From Epichloe hybrida (lineage: Eukaryota; Ascomycota; Sordariomycetes; Hypocreales; Clavicipitaceae), in the NCBI GenBank assembly GCA_019022495.1, contig JAFEKR010000008.1:124001-188000 (forward strand): 64,000 nucleotides of DNA, written 5' to 3'. The notes under the pieces were generated by a model. It saw only the letters and a program-made list of their open reading frames with translations, was not told the DNA's origin and made no database searches. Positions 31,452 through 43,945 of this stretch are shown here, piece by piece. Each line of letters opens with the position of its first letter. The stretch's first letter is position 1. The position numbers and the translations under genes are program-made.

Positions 31452-33497
31452 CTATCTAACGAAGCTTGTGGTTAGAGCAGCTTGCAAAGCCGCGCGGGCC
31501 ACGTCATCGGCATCTCTCAGGGTAACGGAATTCACGCCCGGCCGCGCACCCGCAGCAGTGACCCAGTGAACCCCCTCGGTGGGAACCCCGAGGGCAAATC
31601 GTTTCTGGTGGATTTTTCCCTGCATATTGATGGTTCTGTACGGGCTTGGTGTGATGTCGATTGCGCCCGTCTCGTACCCGTCAAGGACATGTGGGCGACA
31701 CTGGCCGCTGTGGAACAGATGGGCGAGAAGGTCGTCCGACGTTTGCCTCAGGCTCGGGTGCGGCAGGCGAGCGTCGATGAGGGTGGTGGCATGTACCACC
31801 CAGTTATGTATATCAAGAGACTGTGCCACCCAGACGCCGTCTTGGGCCACAACGTGGATGCGTGGTCCAAGAACGTCGAGGATACCGGCCTCGATCAGGG
31901 CCGTCATCTCCTCGATTCGATGCCGGGGTGGGCCGATGGAGAGAAACGCGTTGAGCGGAGTGTACCATTGGTCTAGGTGGTCCTGGTATGATGCTCCCTT
32001 GACGCCGTGATGGTCAACGATGAGACGGAGCTCATTTCTTATGTCCCGCATGACGTCCAAGGCAGCCTTCAGGGGGCTGTTGACGTTGCCTCTGGTGGCT
32101 TCCGCGGCATCCTGGCGCAGGTAGTCCAGCAGCCAATCCCTCCACTGTCTCGGTGTATCAAAGCTGCGACGCCCCTGGGGGCGTTGCAGGCGTTCCCAGG
32201 ACCATCGCTCGGTTCTGGAAATGTCGAACTCTTCCAGCACTTGATCCTCCTGGCGGCTTCCGTGCGGGGCCGAGAGGAAATGCGAGCGGAAGTCCTTCGG
32301 TGCTGTTTTCAGAGACGTGCCGTGCCGTCGCGCTCGCAGCAGAGTTTCGTAGTAGACGACCTCGACTTCCTTGCGGACATGGGGCCAAATGTCCTCCTTG
32401 AAGTCGGGGGGTGTGGACGTCTTTGCTTGCCGGTTGAATGAATCAATGACATCTTGGGTGAGCAGGATGGGGATGTGCCGGCCAAAGGCTCCCTTTTCGT
32501 TATCACCACGCGCATGGTAGGGGATGCCACGGCGCGACCCGGCAAACAGGCGAGGCTCGTTGCCAGAGGGATGATAGAGCAAGACGTCGGCGGCCGACCT
32601 CGTGAACTTGCCCCCTCGACCTGTTGTGAACAAGGTCATGTAGTCGAAGAAGTTGAGTCCCAGGCCTCGCAGGACAACTATTTCGCCGGGCTCGATCCCA
32701 GATAGATCTGTATCCGCCGGGTTACTGGGGGGGAAGTATCGCAGTCTGTTCTTGGCGGCAAACATGGTGAGCTGCCGCAGCTGTGAGTTGAGACGGAGAG
32801 GAAGATGACCCTGAGCCAAGACCACGGCTGCCAGGCCAGAGACTGTCTGGCCCGTAGACAAGGTGATGGTCTGGCTCCCGTCCGGCGCATCGTCCAACTG
32901 GATCGCCTGAGCGCGGTGCGTGTGAACAGTGACGTGGCTGGGCGCTGTCCGGACCGTCTCGTCGAACACCCACTCCAGGTAACGGCCGTAATGTGCCCGG
33001 GTTGGGTAGTCGTCAGGGCCCAGTTGCAGTTGCGGTTCGATTTCCTTTGCCCACTCGTAGAGGCTTGCGCCTGGCCGAACAAGTCCATCACACGTCACGC
33101 TGCTGTCTGTGAAGAGCGTGACCTGCGACGTGACCGTGTTCATCAAGAGCTGCGGTGACTGCTCCGTCCGCCATACCCTGCCGGGTCCCGGGGGATAGGG
33201 ATCGATGACGTGGACGACAATCTTGGCCTTGAGGCCAGATGGTGACGATGCAGAAGAGCAGAGTCGTTCCAAGGTGCTGGTTCCACGAGGACCAGCCCCC
33301 ACAATGGCAATGTGGGCTGTCGGAGCACAATTGGCCCGGTGGCCCTGGCCCTGGACCTGGACCTGGCCCTGGCCCTGGACCTGGACCTGGCCCTGGACCT
33401 GGCCCTGGACCCGGCCCTGGGCGGTGGATTGGGCCGAGGCCGAGGCCTGGGTGGTCTGGGTGGCCGGGGTGGCCGGGGTGGGAGACTCTTGCTTCAT
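31452..33497 (-). CDS. FAD/NAD(P)-binding protein (NAD_binding_9 type)
   Basis: A single-exon gene of 681 aa. After a low-complexity head the Rossmann dinucleotide-binding motif AHIAIVGAGPRGTSTLERL appears, then VHVIDPYPPGPGRVWR, the typical second strand with substrate-pocket sequence. AAVVLAQGH and GEIVVLRGLGLNFFDYM give the second nucleotide-binding region, and IDARLP lies near the end. This matches fungal and bacterial FAD-NAD(P)-binding proteins of the lysine/ornithine-monooxygenase-like or HpaB-unrelated NAD_binding_9 group, most of them without known substrate. The start is ATG at 33497; the frame stays open to a GTG at 33512. The head (residues about 24-55) is a V/Q/G repeat made by a 6-bp tandem repeat and is unlikely to be conserved. 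It presumably works in the cytosol. Confidence 0.8.
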   Translation of the reverse strand: MKQESPTPATPATQTTQASASAQSTAQGRVQGQVQGQVQVQGQGQVQVQGQGHRANCAPTAHIAIVGAGPRGTSTLERLCSSASSPSGLKAKIVVHVIDPYPPGPGRVWRTEQSPQLLMNTVTSQVTLFTDSSVTCDGLVRPGASLYEWAKEIEPQLQLGPDDYPTRAHYGRYLEWVFDETVRTAPSHVTVHTHRAQAIQLDDAPDGSQTITLSTGQTVSGLAAVVLAQGHLPLRLNSQLRQLTMFAAKNRLRYFPPSNPADTDLSGIEPGEIVVLRGLGLNFFDYMTLFTTGRGGKFTRSAADVLLYHPSGNEPRLFAGSRRGIPYHARGDNEKGAFGRHIPILLTQDVIDSFNRQAKTSTPPDFKEDIWPHVRKEVEVVYYETLLRARRHGTSLKTAPKDFRSHFLSAPHGSRQEDQVLEEFDISRTERWSWERLQRPQGRRSFDTPRQWRDWLLDYLRQDAAEATRGNVNSPLKAALDVMRDIRNELRLIVDHHGVKGASYQDHLDQWYTPLNAFLSIGPPRHRIEEMTALIEAGILDVLGPRIHVVAQDGVWVAQSLDIHNWVVHATTLIDARLPHPSLRQTSDDLLAHLFHSGQCRPHVLDGYETGAIDITPSPYRTINMQGKIHQKRFALGVPTEGVHWVTAAGARPGVNSVTLRDADDVARAALQAALTTSFVR
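33341..33420. repeat. Hexanucleotide tandem repeat inside coding DNA
   Basis: About thirteen units of CCTGG(A/C)(C) on the plus strand, giving alternating VQ/GQ dipeptides in the minus-strand FAD/NAD(P)-binding protein. The length is a multiple of three, so changes in copy number in whole units keep the frame. Confidence 0.85.
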
Positions 33498-33979
33498 GGT
33501 TTCAGATAGCACAGGCAGGGGCAGGCAGATTTAATAGATGGGTGCGGAATTTCGTCCCAAGTTGCTTGACTTTTGACAGTGATGATATAGGAACGGGATA
33601 TTCTTGCTAATAATAACACAAAAACATATAGCATCTAGGAGACTGTGCCTTGTATTTATACATCATCATGATTTTGTTAGTAGTCAGATACTAATACGTA
33701 CTACGAACATTACGAACAAGAACATATTTTCCTCCAAAAACTTGTTTCATGAAATGCATGTAATAATCAACTCGCTACTACTCATATAGCAACTCCAATC
33801 AAGGGCCATGCTCAAACATCTGCCTGGAGCAATGTTTGGCAGATTATGTATAAAAAAAAAAAAAAAAAAACCTGCCATCAACGCATCATATGCACCGTCT
33901 GCCTGTAACCCCCGAGTTCAACCATGACAAGTATCAAGTTTGCATCTTGGCAACACAGGAAGTAACCTTAATTGAGAGC
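33498..33979. other. AT-rich intergenic
   Basis: Promoter side of the FAD/NAD(P)-binding gene and 3' side of the Zn2Cys6 gene. An 18-base A tract lies near 33853. No gene. Confidence 0.5.
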
Positions 33980-35722
33980 TTATAGTACCCCGTTGCTACC
34001 TGCATTCCAGAAAAACTCCGGGCCAAGGAACTGCTCAATGTCCAAGTACTGCACGTCGGAGAAATCGTACGAGAGCTCGTCAAACCAACTAGTACGGTCG
34101 GGCAAGGGGGGTGGCCCTTCTGCCGTAGGTGGCTCGGTATAATTGTTATTGTTGGGACACAGCTTTAGTATATCATTGAGGGCCGAAGAAAACATCTCTT
34201 TCCCACGTTGGTGTAGGAGAACGAGCGACCGGGCTGTCTTCAGCGCGTCTCGAGTAGCTGGGGTGTTGTAGACTGAAGAGATTGCTTGAAGGCACTGCAT
34301 CGCGTCCCTCAGTTGGGAAATGGACGACGCGGTATCAATGGCAAGCAAGACGCAGACAATCTGAAAAGGGATGTAGGCCATGTGATGCCAAGGAGCCCTT
34401 GCCTCGAGCATGCTCCGGGCTGCCCGTATCCCATTTGTTGTGAGACTCAGAATCTGCTGTAACACTGGTTCGGTGAGTGCCACGTCCATGGATCGTAATC
34501 GACGACAGAGGCATAGAGCCAAGTTGCATTGCGCAAGAATGGTCGGTGGAATAGAATGTACCCGCTTCAGGACGTTGTGAAGAGCCGATTCGAGCTCCTT
34601 TGCAGTTGGTCTCCTCTCGGGATCAAGCTCCACGGTGAATGGCAGGAGCTCCGTGATCTCGCAGGTGAAATCGCCCGGTCGTGACATGGGCGTTGCCATT
34701 GTTGAAATGCTCGTGAGAGCAACTCGAGTGAGCCCCATGTCAAAGGACATCCAGGTATTGAGATGTTGTGCGATAAGCACCATTCTTTGCACATTTTCGA
34801 CGTTCGTGTCTCGGCGGATGGGGGAGCCACTGGGGTGCAGATCTTTGTCTTCACTCGTTGGTGCGACCATGGTAATGAATCCTGCAGCCTCGATCATGTG
34901 CATGACCACGCAACTCGCCATCCATGCCTCGTAATAGGTCCCAGCAAGCCGAAGGTACGTGACCCGTAGCAGCCATGCCGCAACGCATGTTGTCGACGGT
35001 TGCTTGCTCGTTGTTTGCTCCAAAAGAGCTCTCGCGGCCTCGACCAGGTCATGCTCCACTGTATCGGGCTCTACGTTGGAGAACAAACAGCCAAGAGCTG
35101 CAATGCCACACAACAGTGCGTCGTCTTCTTCCTGTTGAATGGCATGTGTTGTCCATCGCAGTTGAATCAGCTGCGCAAGCCCAGAACGGTCAATGAAGCC
35201 ATAGGTTGGATCCACCTGTTCGAAGTACTTGGCTGTCAAGTCTTGCATGTGTTTTTGCGTTAGCAGAAGGGTGATGATGGGTCGAAGTGTCGGAGTGTGT
35301 TTGGCGGCTCGGGAGCCGAGGAATGCGTTCCAAGCAAACGTTTGCATTCGAGGACTTCTCTTGGGATCGAGCCTCAGCGCAAGCCTTCGAACAAAGGCCA
35401 ACCCGGAATTTGCTTCGAGTGACCGAGCCTGGTTTTGGGGATTGCCATCCGAGGACGATGCCGGAACAATACCACTGGGGGGGGGTTCTTGCGCGCCTGA
35501 ACCTGAGGGAGCTATTTCGGTAGGGCTCCTCCTCATTGACGACGTATTCCCATGGTTTCGCAGCTTCCGCACCGCCCGCTTCTTCCCTTGGTGAAAGACG
35601 CAATCATACTCGAACCTTACACATGTGCCACAGGGCTTTTCACCGTCGCAGCGCCTCTTGAGGTCCCGACATGTCTGACAAGCAAGCTTGGACCGCTTCC
35701 TACCCGTCGCAGCCGGAGTCAT
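33980..35722 (-). CDS. Zn2Cys6 fungal transcription factor
   Basis: A single exon of 580 aa. The N-terminal binuclear zinc cluster is CX2CX6CX5CX2CX6C, seen as CQTCRDLKRRC, then CGTC and YDC (residues about 14-42), and is preceded and followed by basic residues. A linker of 100 residues leads into a helical fungal-specific middle region (about residues 150-400), with ALLCGIAALGCLFSN and YLRLAGTYYEAWMASCVVMHMIEAAGF-like blocks. The acidic/aromatic C-terminus (DELSYDFSDVQYLDIEQFLG) resembles an activation domain. The ATG at 35722 places the zinc cluster close to the N-terminus as usual; the frame remains open upstream without another ATG. It acts in the nucleus on CGG-type sites. Targets are unknown; the neighbouring FAD/NAD(P)-binding gene, on the same strand, is one candidate. 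A MITE sits about 190 bp upstream of the start. Confidence 0.85.
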   Translation of the reverse strand: MTPAATGRKRSKLACQTCRDLKRRCDGEKPCGTCVRFEYDCVFHQGKKRAVRKLRNHGNTSSMRRSPTEIAPSGSGAQEPPPSGIVPASSSDGNPQNQARSLEANSGLAFVRRLALRLDPKRSPRMQTFAWNAFLGSRAAKHTPTLRPIITLLLTQKHMQDLTAKYFEQVDPTYGFIDRSGLAQLIQLRWTTHAIQQEEDDALLCGIAALGCLFSNVEPDTVEHDLVEAARALLEQTTSKQPSTTCVAAWLLRVTYLRLAGTYYEAWMASCVVMHMIEAAGFITMVAPTSEDKDLHPSGSPIRRDTNVENVQRMVLIAQHLNTWMSFDMGLTRVALTSISTMATPMSRPGDFTCEITELLPFTVELDPERRPTAKELESALHNVLKRVHSIPPTILAQCNLALCLCRRLRSMDVALTEPVLQQILSLTTNGIRAARSMLEARAPWHHMAYIPFQIVCVLLAIDTASSISQLRDAMQCLQAISSVYNTPATRDALKTARSLVLLHQRGKEMFSSALNDILKLCPNNNNYTEPPTAEGPPPLPDRTSWFDELSYDFSDVQYLDIEQFLGPEFFWNAGSNGVL

Positions 35723-35869
35723 GTCAATTCCGGCCTGTTGCTTAGTATGCTTACGCAAGCGCGAAGAGAGAGAATGCTGTTGAAGGGACAAAGAGACAGG
35801 GCTGGTAGCACACAGTGAGCAAGCATAGTGCCCAAATGTTGAAAGATGTCGATAAAATTAATCGACCCG

Positions 35870-35907
35870 TTGTCGTGAGTCGTAAGTCGTAAGTCGTAAG
35901 TCGTGGA
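35870..35907. repeat. 7-bp tandem repeat GTCGTAA
   Basis: Five imperfect copies of GTCGTAA/GTCGTGA, directly left of the MITE, in the upstream region of the Zn2Cys6 gene. Possibly promoter sequence expanded by slippage. Confidence 0.75.
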
Positions 35908-35915
35908 CTTGGATT

Positions 35916-36378
35916 GGAGCGTTGCTATTCGGAGCTGTGTTTTCTTGCTACTCGGCGCTGTACCCACATAAGGATTTGTCCTAGCCGCATTTGGTCAGCT
36001 AGCTTAATTGCCACACCCTCCCGTAGAAAACACACGTAATATCATGGAATCTAACCCCGCACTCTGAATTACATTACGACAACAGCAGATTTTTTAATTG
36101 AACGCGCACGAGGCTCGCGAATTCGCTTAAAAACGCGATTTCCGGTGTTTTTGGCTGGCCTGACTAATTATTCCGACCTCTTCCGACCTCTTTGACTATC
36201 TATGCTAGCCGCTGCGCAGCCGCGATCGCGACCGTAATAGAGAGAAGCTTCCTATTTTTTTTACTAGGGAGTATCACACAAATTTGGTGGCGGGGCGTGG
36301 GATGTGGGATGTGGCCGTATCACATTGTGGGTACAGCGCCGAGTAGCAAGAAAACACAGCTCCGAATAGCAACGCTCC
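35916..36378. mobile_element. 463-bp MITE with perfect 53-bp terminal inverted repeats
   Basis: 35916-35968 (GGAGCGTTGCTATTCGGAGC.. to ..GTACCCACA) is the exact reverse complement of 36326-36378. Both outer sides carry TTGGATT (35909-35915 and 36379-36385), a probable 7-bp target-site duplication. The inner part is not coding: a few hydrophobic or basic runs occur but no transposase motif. Long inverted ends with a 7-9-bp duplication point to a Mutator-like or hAT-like non-autonomous element. The identity of the ends shows it is recent. It lies in the upstream region of the Zn2Cys6 gene. Confidence 0.88.
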
Positions 36379-36385
36379 TTGGATT

Positions 36386-37835
36386 GGTCCTCTTGGCTCG
36401 ACGAAACTGGGCTTGGCGCCATCGGCTATTACGGCAAGAACGGCGAAAGCGGCAGGCGCGGGCAGAGAGCGGGCACGACGGATCAAACAAAGTGAGCATT
36501 ACGGATTACTGCTATTATGCCATGCCAAGAAGGATTTTCCGTTCCCCGATCTCGTGCATGCAGAACCAATACTTGTCATCGAACTTCCAGCCAAGCGCCA
36601 TTGTAGTATGGCTACTACTCTCAGCTATCCAAACAACCACCAATCTCTCGCAATGCTGGGACCTGGGAATAGGCAGCCCAAGCAGCCCAAGCAGCCCAAG
36701 CAGCCAAGACACGCCCATAAAAGTCCTCTCACCTCCGGATGGTGGTCTCACGGCATGGACGCATTGTTCTTGCTCAAGCCACTCTTGCCACCTCCATCAT
36801 TGGGCATTCGGATAGACAGACAAGTCAGGCATTTTCCGACGTGGCCCTTCACATTCTTCTCGCCAGGCATCTTCCTGACTTTCTGGAGACTCTATTTTGT
36901 CTAGGTCCCGCCATTTGCGGCTCCATGATGGAGCGACAGCGTGAACAATTTGTAGCACCATCCATTTTTCTTGGTGCCATCACGGCACTTTGCACAAACA
37001 TTGCACAACGAAGAAAGTCACATGAACCTGTATAAATCACAAGCCATTCCTTTGCAAACATGGCGAGAGCAGATGTTTCGGCTCTAGGATGTTGATGACA
37101 AGACGCCCGGTTTAATGAATGGGGGAGGAGAGGGGGGGCTGGGGACTTGGTGAAGCAGCGAACTCCGAGCCCAGATTCTTGCATTGCAGAGTGCCCAAGA
37201 GTATACAATTGCCCCTTTCTCTGTTCTATTCATGGTCCGCAGCATTCTGAACCGCAGTTTGGAAGGAAAGGATGCGACGAGCCTGCAACTATGACTAAGC
37301 AAAAGACATTCCACCCAAACGACGACCAAGACAAGGAGGAATGGAATCACTGGCATCTTGCTAGAACGACGCACGCTCTTCCAAGACCTATGTGAAACTG
37401 TCAGAGACAACTACGAACCATTCCAAAAAAAACCTGCTGGCGCTGTTCCCCCCCTCATGATGTAGCGATCTGAGCCCTCATCAAATTTGGGTTCGCAGCA
37501 CGATCATCTACTAGACTGGACTACTTGCCGCATTCCTCCAGTCCTGACTACATCATACATGATAGAATCCAGACAAATTTCATGTGGTGGTTGGGGATGG
37601 TTCACCGGCCACAACTTCAATCCCCATGTCGCCGATCCTATGACACTTGGATCGGAACATGTTGAACATGGGAACTCCAGAGTCCAGACGTGCCACACCC
37701 AAGTAGCCATTTCAGCTCGCAAAAACAATGGCATTTATTTATAACAGGGCCAAGCCTCTCTCCTGCCCGCCTGTCGTGCGCGAAAATCCTGCCATCCATC
37801 ATCTCCCCGAAGCACCCTTGCTACTTCTGCGCAGC
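36386..37835. other. Intergenic, no supported gene
   Basis: Short open frames only. A 9-bp tandem repeat CAGCCCAAG (about four copies) lies near 36671-36705. The left part is the distal promoter of the Zn2Cys6 gene interrupted by the MITE. Confidence 0.5.
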
Positions 37836-38579
37836 TCAGCTCGTTACTAGTGAGAGAGGCAGGGGGATTTGCTCACCAGCCCGCCGCGTTGCATCATCGT
37901 TGAATCGTGTCTCGCCGACCTTGAATGTCCTCCACTCTTCACGATTGATCTTCTCGTTGGTATAAATGACATGAAAGTTCTCGTCCTTGTGGCGTCTCTT
38001 TGTGTCAGCCAAGACTTGGGGGAGAACATGTCGACTCGCGCGGGGCGTCAGCTTTGGTAACTCACCATCCACAATTGATGGGCGTAATCGCCGACAAGAA
38101 CAGCCCAGTGCTGCGTAGGATCCGGATACTTGTTGATCTTATCCGTGATCATCTTGCCCAGCCCCGTCCGCTCGGCAAACCATTTCCCGGCCAGGCCGCC
38201 GACCGGGTGCCATCCCACCTCAACGGGTCGAGGCTCTCCGTCAAGACTGGGCTCGGTTACCGGAACGGCATTCGGCTGGCCGCCCAGCCCGACTGCGTGC
38301 TTCAGCGCAAGTTCGCCCTTGGTCAGGTTCTTCTTCCTGCAGTGGCACTTGGGAGTCAGTCGGGCGTTGCACGTCTTTTCTCCCTCTCTGTTGATTGTTT
38401 GGGCGGGGCCCGTCGCTTGTTGGGCAAACCCGGCTGAGACAATGAGACAAGGAGATGACGGACAGGGCAAGCAGGTTCACGTACAGAAAATCCCCGACCT
38501 TGGCGCTCATGCTGTCCTGCCTACTCTGCTCTGGACGGTCCCCTGGGTCCCCCGCAGTCACATCTTCGTCGGAGGCCAT
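37836..38579 (-). CDS. Uncharacterised conserved protein, C-terminus uncertain
   Basis: Exons 38485-38579, 38066-38336 and 37836-37985 join in frame to 171 aa (MASDEDVTAGDPGDRPEQSR at the start). The core runs from GLGKMITDKINKYPDPTQHW through AVLVGDYAHQLWM to VIYTNEKINREEWRTFKVGE and TRFNDDATRRAG. I recall fungal proteins with this pattern that go on to a NNCQ-type motif, giving a His/Cys pair like the thiol-peptidase-fold PPPDE/LRAT proteins. Here the Cys part is missing: after RRAG the frame runs into 12 unrelated residues and a stop. A donor-like GTGAGC follows RRAG, but no downstream exon with the Cys motif is found. The gene may be truncated or its last exon lost. Function unknown. Confidence 0.6.
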
Positions 38580-39043
38580 TGTGAGGGTAGAATGATGAGG
38601 GCAGACAGGGCGACGTCACTTACTCGGCCAGATCCTTGACCAGCCGACACCGATTGACAGTGGCGCAGTGGCGCTGCCGGTCGAGTTTGGCGCACGGTTG
38701 GCAAATCCATTCTGGCTTTTGCCCGTCTCACGAGATTCTAACGCGTATATCCCATCGTCGCATTAAATTTTCATTGGAAGAATATATATTTTTTTTTACC
38801 TTTCCGGGGGTTTTTTTCTTCTCAATACTACAGTCAGAAGAGGGTATCGCAGATAGATACACATGTATTTTGTTCATCCTTCTTTCTTTCTTTCACTGAG
38901 TAGCAACCACCCCTGTCTGCCGATCGCACTGCCTTATCGATAATCATTCCATTTTTTTCCGCCCCACCTACCTGACTTTTCCGACTGCAATTCTTTCATC
39001 ATTTCCTCTCAGCCAACAATAAATAATAACCAAGCTGGCCGTA
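38580..39043. other. Divergent promoter of the small protein and DBP3
   Basis: Pyrimidine-rich tracts (TTCTTTCTTTCTTTC near 38880) precede the DBP3 start, as common in promoters of highly expressed fungal genes. No other feature. Confidence 0.5.
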
Positions 39044-40986
<1,943 letters not shown>

Positions 40987-41208
40987 GTAGTGTATTCTTC
41001 ACCTCTTTATGCATGCCCGGTCTGAGTATCACATGTTTATAAGTTTTACATAATCTACAATCGTGGGAGGCCGTTTTTTCTTTCTCCGAGTTGCGTAGCG
41101 TAGGCTTCATCATTATCGAGCTGATTTTCGGCCAATTAGAGAATGAATACACTCGGAAAGGAATCGTCTCTCTAGTAAAATTCTGCATGCTCAGTCAGCT
41201 CGAGGGTT

Positions 41209-42900
41209 TTAGGGATGTAAAAGGAGAGTCAGTAGACACGTCGGGAAATAAATAACATACATTGCGATGAACAACGGAACAGCATACGCTACGATTTTAG
41301 CGAGTGTTCCAAACGGATCCGAAGCGCCCCTCTCGAGCACATGCAGCTGACGCAACACCACCAGTGTCGACAGCGCCAGTGTGACCGTGCCGCCGGGGAT
41401 GAGAGACGATGACGAAATGTCGGCCTTGTTCTTCCGGAAGTATGCCCGGATGAAGGCAAAGCTCCAAACGATGCGACAAAACATGTTGAAGACGTTGGCG
41501 AGAACCAAGCCTGGCGCTCCCAATGCAAACACATGCATGAGAACAAACGCCGACGCGGCAAAAGCAAGTGAGAATGCTCCCATCCAGAACGATTGCCTGT
41601 GAACGTCTGCTTCCGATGCCACAGAGGCAACAAACGACTCGGTGATGCCGTTCAATGCGAGAAACGGGATGTAAAAGCAGTACACTCCCAGCACATGACC
41701 CGCCCCATCTGATGCCCAGCGCCGGCCGGCCACGATGGCGATCAACGAAGGGGAAGCGAATGGGCCGAGAGCCACGACCACGGCGGAGAGGATAATGTAC
41801 AGTCTTGTCAGGGCCTGGAAACTCTGCCTTGCCTCTTCCACCTGAGCCGAGGGTGTTTTCGCCTTCTTCTCGGCTACGGCAGCAGCAGAGGAGGAGGAGG
41901 AGGAGGACGTCGACAGCAAGCTCGAGAAGTAGCTGCGGCTGCTCTCCTCGACAGGTTGAAACAGCAGCCTGGCAATGAGACCCCCATAGTTATTGGCAAG
42001 AGCGTAGTTGCCCTGGATTTCAGGCGTAGAGAAGAGCGAGATGAGGAACGTGTCGCCCTGTGTCAAGAGGTGCTTGGCAACGCTTTGAGCCATCATGCTG
42101 CCCGCAAGTCTCACGGTCGGCCTGTAGAGATATGAGGCGATGAAGTCGCCATCTGCGGAGACGGGGCGGGGGACAAGGGAAAACCCGCACGACGATGCCA
42201 GACCGTACCCAGAGACCAGGTAGACGGCCAGCAATGCCGTGCCGTACGTCAACTGTCCGAGTGCAAAGGGCAGGAGTCCCATGCTCACGCCGTGCCGGGA
42301 AGCCCAGACAGCAGATCCAACCACGACGAGACATCTCAACAAGGTAGCCAGCGACTCTGCCGTGGCGCGGGTCCCGAACTCCAGCCTCGTCTGCATGAGG
42401 ACAAAGCACGGCTCGGAGAGGAGCTCAACGACCGATGCCGCCCCGTACAGGCACAACGACGTCGCGAGATGCGCCGTCTGACGATTCGCATCACTGACGT
42501 GCGCGAGATACAGCCGGCCCAGGGCGACGCTCACGAAAGCGCCAATCGCGACGGCGACGAACCCCAGATTCACAATGGCCTGCTCGTTGCGGCCCGGCGC
42601 GAGACCAGGTCGCCGATTCCTCCCCTGCCGCTGGATGGCGACTCGCAGGCTCTCGCGAGAGAAGAACAGAACGGAAAGGTAGTACACTTCGAGCTGGGTC
42701 GAGAGGCCAAGCAGTGGAGCTGTCAGGAACCGAAGGAGCAGTTGGTTGGCGGCAAAGGTGACGAGACGGGATATGATTTGGAGGAGGATCAGGAGCGAGG
42801 CGCCCTTGACCATGGACGGGGGAGGTGACTGCTGCTTGTCCTGGGGTGACGGTGGGCTTGGTGAGGCGAGTGCATCGTCGGGAGCTTGAGACGCCGCCAT
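41209..42900 (-). CDS. RFT1: RFT1, ER lipid-linked oligosaccharide flippase-associated protein
   Basis: A single-exon gene of 563 aa with about 12-14 membrane segments, beginning after a hydrophilic head at MVKGASLLILLQIISRLVTF. Typical Rft1 blocks follow: FAANQLLLRF and LGLSTQLEVYYLSVLFFSRE. QGDTFLISLFSTPEIQGNYA and LVARLLFQPVEE-like ARLLFQPVEESSRSYF come in the middle. FYIPFLALNGITESFVAS and LANVFNMFCRIVWS lie in the last third. Family role: required for N-glycosylation at the ER, acting at or near translocation of the Man5GlcNAc2-dolichol intermediate. A Ser-rich loop encoded by a TCC/GGA trinucleotide run lies around residue 330. Start ATG at 42900. Confidence 0.93.
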   Translation of the reverse strand: MAASQAPDDALASPSPPSPQDKQQSPPPSMVKGASLLILLQIISRLVTFAANQLLLRFLTAPLLGLSTQLEVYYLSVLFFSRESLRVAIQRQGRNRRPGLAPGRNEQAIVNLGFVAVAIGAFVSVALGRLYLAHVSDANRQTAHLATSLCLYGAASVVELLSEPCFVLMQTRLEFGTRATAESLATLLRCLVVVGSAVWASRHGVSMGLLPFALGQLTYGTALLAVYLVSGYGLASSCGFSLVPRPVSADGDFIASYLYRPTVRLAGSMMAQSVAKHLLTQGDTFLISLFSTPEIQGNYALANNYGGLIARLLFQPVEESSRSYFSSLLSTSSSSSSSAAAVAEKKAKTPSAQVEEARQSFQALTRLYIILSAVVVALGPFASPSLIAIVAGRRWASDGAGHVLGVYCFYIPFLALNGITESFVASVASEADVHRQSFWMGAFSLAFAASAFVLMHVFALGAPGLVLANVFNMFCRIVWSFAFIRAYFRKNKADISSSSLIPGGTVTLALSTLVVLRQLHVLERGASDPFGTLAKIVAYAVPLFIAMYVIYFPTCLLTLLLHP

Positions 42901-43945
42901 CGTGAGCTCTCGAGGTTATTAGCTGGTGTGTGATGGGGTTTGCTCTGCATGTGGATTTCTTGAATTGAACGGACCGCCTCTGTTACTATCATCACGGGCC
43001 GATGTTGTGAGCCTGGCAGCTGGCAGCTTTGGTGAGTGTGGCTGGCTACCCTACATGAGGCTCGGTGGATCACTGGTGGTGGCCTGAGACTGGCCTCTTC
43101 TTTCTCAACGGCTCCTCCCGCCGACTTCCCGCCGAGGTGCCCAACTTCAAGTTGCTGCAGAATCAGGGAGCCAACCAACACACACCCATGAGTCGGTTCA
43201 TTGTCTCAGACGCGCTGCAGTGTGAAAGGGGCTCGTCCCCAGATCCCTGCCCATACCAAACGTCGTCTGGACCAGCTGCGACACGGCGAGGGAAGATGGA
43301 CTCACTTTGTTGTTGGCCGTGTCACTGGTGTGTGTGATGATTCGAGCACATCTGCCCGTCACCGTCGTCCCGTCAAGAAGCCATCACCATCACGCTCGCG
43401 CGACTGTGATCTGTGGGTTTGGCTTTGGGAGCTCTCTTTACGGATTACGGGGTACTTCTCTAATTCTTCCAAGTCTGCTGCCTTTCTTATTGCATCTATG
43501 AAGAATGCACGAACCAGCCTATCCACATACGGATTATTTCCTCCCTCTCTTGTCACGTCGTACAGAATACTGGAACATGGATTGACGTCTTCAGAATTGA
43601 CACGGGCTCCGTGTTGGATACTTAAGCAGGCCTGAACCCCCGTGTTCTCTTCCTCTAGCTCTTCTTCTAGGGAAGCCTTGTCGACCTGAGCCCGGTTGGT
43701 TTCAAGCGGTCAAGTCGCAATCGGGATGCACGGCTCTAAAGAATTTCCTCTTCAGCTTCATGTCTAAAACCTTTCCCACCTAGAGCACGACTGCCAGAAG
43801 ACGTCTCCGGCCGGCCCCTTCACATTCTGCTCTGTTTCCGTGCTCACAGCCTACCCGTTGACGTGGTGTTCCTGCCCCTTCCTGGTCACCACAATCTTTC
43901 TTACGCCAAATTTTCATTGGTTTTGTCTTGTCTCGTCTTCTCACC
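42901..43945. other. Divergent promoter between RFT1 and the RGS gene
   Basis: No convincing gene; the open frames here lack domains. Likely 5' leader of both neighbouring genes. Confidence 0.5.

Noticed and set aside
31010..31459. 149-codon plus-strand open frame
   Set aside because: Lacks an ATG start and any domain; it touches the end of a real minus-strand gene.
36192..36815. 207-codon open frame running out of the MITE
   Set aside because: Starts inside the transposon and crosses its inverted repeat and a CAGCCCAAG repeat; no protein features.
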